Assembly: GCA_900770835.1 (NCBI GenBank)
Contig: CAAGLQ010000252.1
Location: 1-15,953, forward strand
Source of the DNA: an uncultured Parabacteroides sp.
GTDB lineage: Bacteria > Bacteroidota > Bacteroidia > Bacteroidales > Tannerellaceae
Length of the DNA stretch: 15,953 nucleotides
Reading direction: 5' to 3'
Positions within the stretch are counted from its first letter, which is position 1; each line of letters starts with the position of its first letter. Positions 8,810 to 15,216 of this stretch are shown here, piece by piece. Under the pieces are notes generated by a model. It saw only the letters and a list, made by a program, of their open reading frames with translations. It made no database searches and had not been told where the DNA came from. The translations under genes were made by a program, and so were the position numbers.

Positions 8810-8854
8810 AAGGCTTGTCCGGCCAGTCGGGCAATAACTGGGCACAAATTAAAT

Positions 8855-11074
8855 ATGGACATGGAAATGACGGATTTTTTCACACCGGAAGAAAAGAAGC
8901 TTTTTGCCTCGAAGTACAAACAGTTGCTGGAGCATCTTCATTCTTTTTTAGAGCGGGAGGATGTCCCCAAGATGAAGGAGTTGATGAAACGGGTTGTTGC
9001 CCTCGATTGCTATGGCAGAGACAAGAACGGCATCAACGGTTTGCTGCGCAACATCGACACAGCCTTGATCGCCACGACGGAGATCGGGCTGAAACGCACG
9101 TCGGTCATCGCCCTGTTGCTCTATCGCCCCGTGATGAAGATGGTGATCACCTTGGAGGAGGTAGAACAAAAATTTGGGAATGACGTGGCTTTGATCATCC
9201 AGCGCTTATTAAAGACCTCCGACCTTTACGCCCGCAACACGGCGGTCAATTCCGAGAATTTCCACCATTTGCTTTTCTCGTTCGCAGAGGATGTACGGGT
9301 GATCCTGCTGATGATTGCCGACCGCCTTTGCCTGATGCGCTTGGGCAAGCAGATGTCGGAAGACGATCGGATCCGATTAGCGACAGAGGCCGCCTATCTG
9401 TATGCGCCATTGGCCCACCGATTAGGACTTTACAAAATTAAAAGTGAGCTGGAGGATCTCTCCCTGAAATATACGGATCGGAAGCAGTTTGATTTCATCA
9501 AGCAGAAGCTGAATGAGACCAAGCGTTCTCGCGACGCCTATATCGCCGAGTTCATCGCCCCGATCAAGCAAAAGCTGACTGAGGAGGGCTTCAAGTTCGA
9601 CATCAAAGGGCGCACCAAATCCATCCACTCCATCAATAATAAGCTGAAGAAACAGCAGGTGGAGTTTGAGGGGATCTACGACCTGTTTGCCATCCGGATC
9701 GTCTTAGACACCCCGCCCGAGAAGGAGCGTTCGGAATGCTGGCAGGTCTATTCCATCATCACCGACATGTATCAACCCAACCCCAAGCGCATGAAAGACT
9801 GGATCTCGATCCCGAAGAGCAACGGCTATGAGAGCCTGCACATCACCGTCATGGGGCCTCAAAACAAATGGGTGGAGGTGCAGATCCGCACGAAACGGAT
9901 GGATGAGATCGCCGAGCGAGGATTGGCCGCCCACTGGAAATATAAAGGGGTCAAGGCCGAGAGTGGTCTGGATGAGTTCCTGAACACGGTGCGTGCCGCC
10001 TTGGAGGCGAAGGAGCATAATCCGATCGACCTGATGCAAGACTTCAAGATGGATCTTTACAAAGATGAGATCTATGTTTTCACGCCAACCGGCGAACTGA
10101 TCAAATTGGCCAAGGGGGCTACCGTGCTCGACTTTGCCTTTGCCATCCACACCAAGTTGGGGTGCAAGTGCGTTTCCGCCAAGGTGAACGAGAAGAATGT
10201 ACCTATTAAATATGTACTGCACAATGGCGATACCGTCTCGGTCATCACCTCGCCTACGCAAAGCCCCAAACGAGACTGGCTCAACTTCGTAGTCACCTCC
10301 AAGGCCCGGGTCAAGATCAAGCAGGCCCTGAAGGAGGAGACCGTCAAGGCGGTAGAGTTCGCCAAGGAGATGTTGGCCCGCCGCCTCAAAAACCGTAAGA
10401 TCGAGTTCGACGAACCTAACCTGATGCGCTACATCAAGAAAAAGGGGTTCAAGACCGTGACCGACTTCTTCATTGAGATCGCTGAGGAGCGGCTGGATCC
10501 CAACCAGGTGATCGACGAATATGTGGAGTTCGTGCGCAAGGAGACCGAGGGCAGCGAGCGGCAGGAGGTGCGGAGCGCCGAGGAATATGTGGCCAATACC
10601 TCAGCAGAGGAGAGCACCACCAACAAGGATGTCTTGGTGATCGACAAGAACCTGACTGGCATCGAATATAAACTGGCGAAATGCTGTAACCCCATCTATG
10701 GCGACGAGGTGTTTGGCTTTGTCTCCACGCAAGGCATCAAGATCCACCGCATGGATTGCCCCAACGCACAAGAGATGTTCAGCCGATTCGGCTACCGCAT
10801 CATCCGGGCGAAGTGGAGCGGCAAGGGCAACAGCGGCTATGCCGTCACCTTGCGTGTGACCGGGCGAGATGACATTGCCATCGTGACCAATATCACCTCC
10901 GTGATCGGCAAGGAGCAGAATGTCAATCTGCGCTCGCTCAACATCAATTCTGTGGATGGTATTTTCCAGGGAGATTTCACTGTCATGATCCGCGACACGA
11001 CAGCCTTGAATGTCTTGACCAAGAAAATCAAGGGAGTCAGTGGGGTAAAGGCCGTGGAGCGACTCAATTCCTGA
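8855..11074 (+). CDS. relA: Long RelA/SpoT homologue, probably synthetase-only (p)ppGpp synthetase
   Basis: Stringent-response enzyme that transfers pyrophosphate from ATP to GDP or GTP, normally on stalled ribosomes. With the chosen start the protein has 739 residues, normal for the family; an in-frame ATG at 8807 would add 16 unconserved residues and overlaps the promoter. Domains: HD-type hydrolase region (about 25-190), synthetase (about 230-370), TGS (404-466), helical linker, Cys-rich zinc-finger-like segment with C610/C611 (KCCNPIYGDEV) and C-terminal ACT domain (662-739). Synthetase residues are intact: GRTK Gly252, Asp276 in YDLFAIRIV, Tyr325 in NGYESLH and Glu341 in VEVQIRT. The hydrolase is not: the HDxxED motif reads YRPVMK (Y90, R91) and the earlier metal-binding His is missing, although ADRL is kept. 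The RxKD motif (R312-D315), more typical of bifunctional enzymes, is retained. Divergent from DUF4301; queC follows 79 bases later. Confidence 0.95.
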   Translation: MDMEMTDFFTPEEKKLFASKYKQLLEHLHSFLEREDVPKMKELMKRVVALDCYGRDKNGINGLLRNIDTALIATTEIGLKRTSVIALLLYRPVMKMVITLEEVEQKFGNDVALIIQRLLKTSDLYARNTAVNSENFHHLLFSFAEDVRVILLMIADRLCLMRLGKQMSEDDRIRLATEAAYLYAPLAHRLGLYKIKSELEDLSLKYTDRKQFDFIKQKLNETKRSRDAYIAEFIAPIKQKLTEEGFKFDIKGRTKSIHSINNKLKKQQVEFEGIYDLFAIRIVLDTPPEKERSECWQVYSIITDMYQPNPKRMKDWISIPKSNGYESLHITVMGPQNKWVEVQIRTKRMDEIAERGLAAHWKYKGVKAESGLDEFLNTVRAALEAKEHNPIDLMQDFKMDLYKDEIYVFTPTGELIKLAKGATVLDFAFAIHTKLGCKCVSAKVNEKNVPIKYVLHNGDTVSVITSPTQSPKRDWLNFVVTSKARVKIKQALKEETVKAVEFAKEMLARRLKNRKIEFDEPNLMRYIKKKGFKTVTDFFIEIAEERLDPNQVIDEYVEFVRKETEGSERQEVRSAEEYVANTSAEESTTNKDVLVIDKNLTGIEYKLAKCCNPIYGDEVFGFVSTQGIKIHRMDCPNAQEMFSRFGYRIIRAKWSGKGNSGYAVTLRVTGRDDIAIVTNITSVIGKEQNVNLRSLNINSVDGIFQGDFTVMIRDTTALNVLTKKIKGVSGVKAVERLNS

Positions 11075-11082
11075 AAAAAGAT

Positions 11083-11090
11083 TATCTTCG
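11083..11090 (+). promoter_or_regulatory. Candidate -7 promoter box of queC-queF
   Basis: TATCTTCG, one base from TAnnTTTG, sits 8 bases after the synthetase stop and 63 bases before queC. A perfect 7-base inverted repeat (GAAAAGA/TCTTTTC, 11097-11114) follows in the leader. It suggests queC-queF can be transcribed independently of the upstream gene. Confidence 0.4.
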
Positions 11091-11153
11091 CGCCTTGAAA
11101 AGAGGTTTCTTTTCCGTGTGCTTGCTAAACCACGTATTAAAAACAAGAAAAGT

Positions 11154-11828
11154 ATGAAACAACAAGATGCCGCATTGGTATGCTTCTCGGGTGGACAAGA
11201 CTCCACCACCTGCCTCTTCTGGGCCAAGAAGCATTTTAAACGGATGGAAGCTGTCTGCTTCACCTATGGTCAGAAACATGCGTTAGAGACTGAGATCGCT
11301 CGGCAGATCGCCGCCGAGGCGAACGTCCCTTTCCAGCTGCTTGATGTCTCCCTCCTGAGCCAGCTCGACACCCATTGCTCGCTGACCAACAGCTCCATCG
11401 AGATGGATCAAGAGAAACCGGCCGATAGCTACCCGAACACCTTCGTGCCGGGCCGCAACATGGTGTTCCTCACCTTCGCTGCCATCCTGGCCCGCTCGAA
11501 AGGAATCTTCCATTTAGTGACGGGTGTATCTGAGGCCGACTTCAGTGGCTATCCCGACTGCCGAGACACCTTCATCCGCTCGCTCAACGTCACGCTCAAC
11601 TTGGCGATGGATGAACAGTTTGTGATCCATACCCCTTTGATGAACCGAAACAAACGGGAGGTTTGGGCCTTGTCAGATGAGTTGGGCGTATTCGACCTGG
11701 TGCGTACCCGCACACTGACTTGCTACAATGGCATTGTGGCTGATGGCTGCGGGCATTGCCCCGCTTGCCTCTTGCGAAAGCGAGGTTTGGAGGAATATTT
11801 AAAGGAAAAAGACAATGGACGATCGTAA
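11154..11828 (+). CDS. queC: 7-cyano-7-deazaguanine synthase QueC
   Basis: Converts 7-carboxy-7-deazaguanine to preQ0 using ammonia and ATP, a cytosolic step in queuosine biosynthesis. With the ATG at 11154 the protein is 224 residues, the normal size. The PP-loop ATP-binding motif FSGGQDSTTC is at 11-20, close to the N-terminus as in the family. YGQKH follows at about 39-43, and GVSEADFSGYPDCR in the middle is a QueC signature. Four zinc-binding cysteines, C190, C199, C202 and C205, lie in CYNGIVADGCGHCPAC. A longer frame from a GTG at 11118 would add 12 basic residues and is less likely. The last 14 bases overlap queF, indicating translational coupling. queD and queE are not in this window, so the rest of the pathway must be encoded elsewhere. 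Confidence 0.97.
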   Translation: MKQQDAALVCFSGGQDSTTCLFWAKKHFKRMEAVCFTYGQKHALETEIARQIAAEANVPFQLLDVSLLSQLDTHCSLTNSSIEMDQEKPADSYPNTFVPGRNMVFLTFAAILARSKGIFHLVTGVSEADFSGYPDCRDTFIRSLNVTLNLAMDEQFVIHTPLMNRNKREVWALSDELGVFDLVRTRTLTCYNGIVADGCGHCPACLLRKRGLEEYLKEKDNGRS

Positions 11829-12285
11829 GAAAGAGGGTGAGCTGCACCTGCTGGGCGGCCACACCGAATACAAACAAGACTATGCCCCGGAGGTATTGGA
11901 GGCATTCACCAACAAGCATCAAGGCAATGACTATTGGGTACGCTTCAACTGCCCGGAGTTCACCAGCCTATGCCCCATCACGGGACAGCCCGATTTCGCT
12001 ACCATTTACATTGATTATATCCCCGATGTCAAGATGGTGGAGAGCAAGAGCCTGAAGCTCTACCTGTTTAGCTTCCGCAGCCACGGTGCCTTTCATGAGG
12101 ATTGCGTCAACATCATTATGAAAGACCTCATCCGACTGATGGATCCGAAATACATCGAGGTGACCGGTGTCTTTACCCCGCGAGGGGGCATCAGCATCTA
12201 CCCCTATTGCAACTATGGTCGCCCCGGCACCAAATATGAGCAATTGGCTGAGCAGCGACTCTTCAACGGAATCAGCAGGTTTTAG
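11815..12285 (+). CDS. queF: NADPH-dependent 7-cyano-7-deazaguanine reductase QueF (type I)
   Basis: Reduces the nitrile of preQ0 to the amine preQ1, the step after QueC in queuosine synthesis; the product is then inserted into tRNA by Tgt. 156 residues, the length of the single-domain (type I, YkvM-like) subfamily. The nucleophilic Cys53 is in FTSLCPITGQPD with the partner Asp60, and the QueF signature ESKSLKLY is at 76-83, followed by FRSHGAFHED. The start ATG lies inside the end of queC (14-base overlap), so the two are a coupled operon. The stop is followed by a large dyad that may terminate the transcript. Confidence 0.97.
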   Translation: MDDRKKEGELHLLGGHTEYKQDYAPEVLEAFTNKHQGNDYWVRFNCPEFTSLCPITGQPDFATIYIDYIPDVKMVESKSLKLYLFSFRSHGAFHEDCVNIIMKDLIRLMDPKYIEVTGVFTPRGGISIYPYCNYGRPGTKYEQLAEQRLFNGISRF

Positions 12286-12297
12286 ATTTAAAAATCA

Positions 12298-12346
12298 AAA
12301 CGCCGCAATGATAACTTCAAAATATATGGTTATATTTGCGGCGTTT
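12298..12346 (+). terminator. Dyad after queF, overlapping the next promoter
   Basis: Perfect 11-base arms AAACGCCGCAA (12298-12308) and TTGCGGCGTTT (12336-12346), with a further 5-bp inner stem (12311-12315 with 12329-12333). It starts 13 bases after the queF stop and ends in GTTTAATTT, so it could be a terminator, though the T run is short. The right arm contains the -7 box of the downstream gene, so it could also be an operator or cruciform; the sequence alone does not decide. Confidence 0.55.
12331..12338 (+). promoter_or_regulatory. -7 promoter box of the DUF1080 gene
   Basis: TATATTTG, an exact TAnnTTTG match and the strongest in the window, 51 bases upstream of the DUF1080 start. Its last three bases are the start of the right arm of the dyad at 12298-12346. 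Confidence 0.65.
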
Positions 12347-12389
12347 AATTTCAATTCATTTATAAACAATAGATAAAGGTAAATAGACC

Positions 12390-13187
12390 ATGAAAAGAAA
12401 ATTAGTTTCAGTGGCGATCCTGGCATTAGCCGGATGCGCAGTCGTTTTCGCACAAGAGAAGAAGAAAGAGTTTAAGATGCCGACAGGTTATGCAGGTATC
12501 ACCCACGAGATGTCAGAGTTTTATGAGCCGGTTCCCCCTGTAGTGACTCCGGGTGCCGTATTGCCTGATGGTGGTTTCACTGCTCCTTCAGACGCCATCA
12601 TCCTTTTCGACGGTAAAGATCTTTCCGCTTGGGAGAGCCCGAAGGGTGGCGCAGCTGAGTGGGACGTACACGATGGCGTTTTCACGGTAAACAAGAAGAA
12701 AGGTGACATCCAGACGAAGCAGAAATTCAATGATTTCCAGTTGCACATCGAGTGGCAGGTGCCCACTAACATCACAGGTGAGAGCCAGTCGAGAGGTAAC
12801 TCCGGTGTTTTCTTGCAGGGTATGTATGAGGTTCAGGTATTGGATTGCTACAACAACCCGACCTACACCAACGGTCAGACTGGTTCTATCTACAAACAAT
12901 CTCGCCCCTTGGCAAACGCTATGCGTAAACCGGGTGAGTGGAACGTGTATGACATCATCTACACCGCTCCGACATTCAAGGCTGACGGTTCTTACCGTAC
13001 CAACCCGACTGTCACTGTTATCCAGAACGGCGTGATCCTGCAGAACCACACCACGATCCTCGGTACAACGGAGTGGATTGGTTTCCCGCAGGTGAAGCAG
13101 CATGGTGCTGGCCCGATCATCCTGCAGAGCCACGGTGATCCCAGCGAGCCGATTAGCTTCCGCAACATCTGGATCCGCGAATTGTAA
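12390..13187 (+). CDS. Exported DUF1080 / 3-keto-disaccharide hydrolase-type protein
   Basis: A 265-residue exported protein of the DUF1080 (PF06439) family, a concanavalin-like beta-sandwich; members include 3-keto-disaccharide hydrolases, but the substrate here is unknown. The N-terminus MKRKLVSVAILALAG is a signal peptide. It contains a lipobox-like LAGC (13-16) but also a type I site at VFA-Q (about 22), so lipoprotein or soluble periplasmic location is open. After a charged, proline-rich linker (23 to about 66) the domain begins at IILFDGKDLSAWE. It includes GGAAEWDVHDGVFTV, the FNDFQLHIEWQVP strand, GNSGVFLQGMYEVQVLDCYNN, and ends with GPIILQSHGDPSEPISFRNIWI, all typical family blocks. 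The gene has its own promoter and a strong terminator, so it is probably transcribed alone. Confidence 0.92.
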   Translation: MKRKLVSVAILALAGCAVVFAQEKKKEFKMPTGYAGITHEMSEFYEPVPPVVTPGAVLPDGGFTAPSDAIILFDGKDLSAWESPKGGAAEWDVHDGVFTVNKKKGDIQTKQKFNDFQLHIEWQVPTNITGESQSRGNSGVFLQGMYEVQVLDCYNNPTYTNGQTGSIYKQSRPLANAMRKPGEWNVYDIIYTAPTFKADGSYRTNPTVTVIQNGVILQNHTTILGTTEWIGFPQVKQHGAGPIILQSHGDPSEPISFRNIWIREL

Positions 13188-13218
13188 TCTTTAAGAATTA
13201 ATTTGTTAATAATCATAG

Positions 13219-13252
13219 AGGGTGTATCAAGTAGGGATATTTGATACACCCT
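13219..13252 (+). terminator. Terminator after the DUF1080 gene
   Basis: Perfect 12-base stem (AGGGTGTATCAA, 13219-13230, with 13241-13252) around a 10-base loop, 31 bases after the stop codon and followed by TTTATCATT. The stem is strong but the T tract is weak. Confidence 0.75.
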
Positions 13253-13312
13253 TTATCATTATGGTCCATCCTGAGACTGTATAGGCGTGAAGCTATAAAA
13301 GAAAAGGGAACA

Positions 13313-13329
13313 ACGCACGGTTCGTGCGT
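13313..13329. repeat. Short perfect hairpin ACGCACG-GTT-CGTGCGT
   Basis: Seven-base perfect arms with a 3-base loop in a non-coding stretch. An outer pair GAACAA (13308-13313) and TTGTTC (13352-13357) could close a larger fold. It is too far from the DUF1080 stop to be its terminator and lacks a T tract. It may be an intergenic repeat or a small structured RNA; not resolved. Confidence 0.4.
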
Positions 13330-13440
13330 CCGCAGGGATGTAATCGATACATTGTTCATCAATACCCGGCAGGGCCAAGGAAACTGCCACCGCATTTTCG
13401 AGTTCTATGAAACAGTTGTCTTCCTCAGAAATAGTTACGC

Positions 13441-13502
13441 ACCAAATTCGGTGAAACGCCCTTATTCCTCTAATCTGGGATTAGAGCTTCACCGAGTTTG
13501 GT
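13441..13502. repeat. Nested inverted repeat
   Basis: Outer arms of 15 bases, ACCAAATTCGGTGAA (13441-13455) and TTCACCGAGTTTGGT (13488-13502), pair with one wobble. Inside is a perfect 8-base hairpin CTCTAATC-TGG-GATTAGAG (13468-13486). The right side overlaps the first unit of the tandem repeat. Confidence 0.55.
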
Positions 13503-13524
13503 TTAGAGGAGCACCGAGTTTGGT
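13481..13524. repeat. 22-base tandem repeat with CACCGAGTTTGGT core
   Basis: Two consecutive 22-base units, 13481-13502 and 13503-13524, differ at three positions in the spacer and share TTAGAG and CACCGAGTTTGGT. A partial third unit (GTAGAG) follows at 13525-13530. There are only two units, so it is not a CRISPR array. Confidence 0.6.
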
Positions 13525-13623
13525 GTAGAGTCACTACGGACTTACTATGGAGGAACAGTAGAGCAAGATATGACATCTGTATGAATCACCGTGATAACGT
13601 AATTATAATTCGTCGAACTCACG

Positions 13624-14108
13624 TTATGTTAAAAAGCGGGCTTTTGCCCTGATGCGACTCAATGATTGCTGCGTAATGCCTAAAATGAGCGATGTATCCT
13701 AATCCTACTCTGTTGTAAAGGTTGGGATAATTATGCTTTAATTGCTCGTAACGCTCGCTTGCGGATAAGTTCAGTCGGAGATATGGGTATCCTGTAACCG
13801 CAAGAATTTTTCCTGCTGCAACACCCTCATCCAATTTGCGATTTTTATATAACTCCGGTATAGATCCCACGAACCATAAGCTGCATCCCCTTCCATAGAG
13901 AACCATGTTGTTACCACCTTTCCATTGTGTAGGACGTATGAGTGTGTTATGTCTTTTTCAATGAAATAAACAGTTTGTCCAAACGTCCAGTCTATATTAT
14001 GGTCTCTTTTGCTGGGAAGGAGTGTGGCTTGAAATTATATGTCAATGCGGCTAGGGCTTCATCTGAAACAGGGTAATAGGCTTTTATCTTTTTTATAATG
14101 CTCTCCAT
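13624..14108 (-). pseudogene. Decayed Crp/Fnr-family transcriptional regulator
   Basis: Conceptual translation with frame corrections gives a recognisable Crp/Fnr-type regulator. From ATG 14106-14108: MESIIKKIKAYYPVSDEALA, stopped by TAG at 13992-13994 (codon 39). After a one-base loss near 13972 come VYFIEKDITHSYVLHNG and WFSMEGDAAYGSWDLY, the cyclic-nucleotide-like sensor domain. An internal deletion follows, then PELYK, an extra base, and IANWMRVLQQEKFLRLQ. Another one-base loss is followed by LNLSASERYEQL and RVGLGYIAHF. A final two-base loss near 13681 puts the recognition helix GITQQSLSRIRA out of frame. The true-frame stop is at 13624-13626, over a weak GGGC-TTTT-GCCC hairpin. About 160 codons remain, against about 190 from memory for intact relatives. 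The 95-residue frame at 13619-13906 is only part of this wreck. It lies 20 bases downstream of dusB on the same strand. Confidence 0.88.
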
Positions 14109-14128
14109 GCTAATGCTTTTTCATATTC

Positions 14129-15118
14129 TCAATATTCCACCTCAAACCTTTCGGGGATCTCATCCATGATGCGGAAGAGGTCGGCGACAGTCTCGGCACG
14201 GAGCATCGCCACACGGGTCTGCTTGAAATCGCTGATGCCTTTGAAGAGGGAGGTAGCGGCCAGGTGGCGACGGATGTGCAGGATGCCCCGTCGCTCGTCT
14301 AAGCGCTCCACGCTCTGTAATACTTGTTGCTTGAGGATGTCGAGATACCAGGTGAAGGGCTCCTTGGGAAGGAGCTCGCCGGTGGTCAGGTAGTGTTTCA
14401 CCTCTCGGAAGATCCAGGGACGGCCGATACTGCCTCGCCCGATCATCACGCCATCCACACCGGTCTCGTCGAAGCGTTGCTTGCACTGCTCAGCGGTCAC
14501 CACGTCGCCATTGCCAATGATGGGGATGGTCATGCGGGGATTCTGCTTCACGTCGCGGATGAGCGTCCAATCCGCCTCGCCGGTGTACATCTGTGCCCGG
14601 GTGCGGCCATGGATGGAGAGGGCGGCGATGCCACAATCTTGCAACTGCTCGGCCAGCTCGACGATGATGCGATGATCGGCATCCCAACCCAAGCGGGTCT
14701 TGACCGTGACGGGCAGCTTGACCGCCTTCACCACCTCACGGGTGATCTCCAGCATGAGGGGGATGTTGCGCAGCATACCAGCTCCGGCTCCCTTTCCGGC
14801 CACCTTCTTCACGGGACAGCCGAAGTTGATGTCCAACACGTCGGGATGCGCCTCCTCGCAGATCTGCGCCGCCTCCACCATGGGGCCCACCTCCTTGCCG
14901 TAGATCTGGATCGCCACAGGGCGCTCCTCGTCGGAGACATCGAGCTTCTGCTGGGTCTTGCTGACGTTGCGGATCAACGCATCGGCTGAGACGAACTCGG
15001 TATAGACCATGTCAGCCCCGAAGCGTTTGCACATCAAGCGAAAAGCGATGTCGGTCACGTCCTCCATCGGTGCCAAAAGCACGGGACGCTCGCCTAAATC
15101 AATCGTACCAATCTTCAT
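14129..15118 (-). CDS. dusB: tRNA-dihydrouridine synthase, DusB type
   Basis: FMN- and NADPH-dependent reduction of uridine to dihydrouridine in the tRNA D-loop, cytosolic. 329 residues, the family length. A TIM-barrel with LAPMEDVTD (15-23, FMN site), catalytic Cys101 in INFGCPVKKVAGKGAG, Lys140 in VTVKTRLGWD, SIHGRTRAQMYTG (His170), GNGDV and the phosphate-binding GRGSIGRPWIF near 227-237, then the helical C-terminal domain. The GCPxKKV context and the GRPWIFRE block are closest to DusB among the Dus groups; which tRNA position it modifies is inferred. Start ATG 15116-15118 fits the promoter box 41 bases upstream. Divergent from the U32 gene; the Crp/Fnr pseudogene follows on the same strand. 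Confidence 0.95.
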   Translation of the reverse strand: MKIGTIDLGERPVLLAPMEDVTDIAFRLMCKRFGADMVYTEFVSADALIRNVSKTQQKLDVSDEERPVAIQIYGKEVGPMVEAAQICEEAHPDVLDINFGCPVKKVAGKGAGAGMLRNIPLMLEITREVVKAVKLPVTVKTRLGWDADHRIIVELAEQLQDCGIAALSIHGRTRAQMYTGEADWTLIRDVKQNPRMTIPIIGNGDVVTAEQCKQRFDETGVDGVMIGRGSIGRPWIFREVKHYLTTGELLPKEPFTWYLDILKQQVLQSVERLDERRGILHIRRHLAATSLFKGISDFKQTRVAMLRAETVADLFRIMDEIPERFEVEY

Positions 15119-15159
15119 ACTTTGCTGTTATCTAACGATCATACTCTTTTTCAAGGCGG

Positions 15160-15167
15160 CAAAGGTA
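15160..15167 (-). promoter_or_regulatory. -7 promoter box of dusB
   Basis: Minus strand TACCTTTG, an exact TAnnTTTG match 41 bases before the dusB start. Only 14 bases separate it from the box of the divergent U32 gene. Confidence 0.6.
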
Positions 15168-15181
15168 TTAAATATTATTTG

Positions 15182-15189
15182 TACCTTCG
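15182..15189 (+). promoter_or_regulatory. -7 promoter box of the U32 gene
   Basis: TACCTTCG, one base from the TAnnTTTG consensus and the same variant as in front of the GH92 gene, 27 bases before the TTG start at 15217. Confidence 0.5.
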
Positions 15190-15216
15190 CGCTCGTCATC
15201 TTTTAAATATACTACA

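Larger units (their letters stand above)
13253..13623. other. Non-coding stretch with hairpins and short repeats
   Basis: I see no credible gene here. The one open plus-strand frame (13241-13528) starts inside the terminator stem and resembles nothing I recognise. The stretch holds a 7-bp perfect hairpin at 13313-13329, a nested inverted repeat at 13441-13502 and a 22-base tandem repeat at 13481-13524. Confidence 0.6.

Noticed and set aside
9704..10261. Long antisense frames inside the RelA/SpoT gene, and similar ones inside DUF4301 (7662-8315), dusB (14324-14989) and the U32 gene (15265-15933)
   Set aside because: Each is a mirror of a well-supported gene on the other strand; the translations have no domain features.
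11091..11153. Possible preQ1 riboswitch in the queC leader (AGAGGTTTC followed by A-rich sequence)
   Set aside because: The leader has a small inverted repeat but lacks the preQ1 pseudoknot pattern: no C-rich loop match and no A-rich tail ending in the pairing segment. QueC-QueF context alone is not enough.
13241..13528. 95-codon plus-strand open frame
   Set aside because: Starts inside the terminator stem, spans both the hairpins and the tandem repeat, and resembles no family I know.
13481..13530. CRISPR-like repeat array
   Set aside because: Only two 22-base units directly abutting, no unique spacers and no cas genes nearby.
13619..13906. 95-codon minus-strand open frame as an intact small gene
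   Set aside because: It only partly reads the Crp/Fnr pseudogene frame (LNLSASERYEQL..YIAHF) and runs off frame at both ends; treated as part of the pseudogene.
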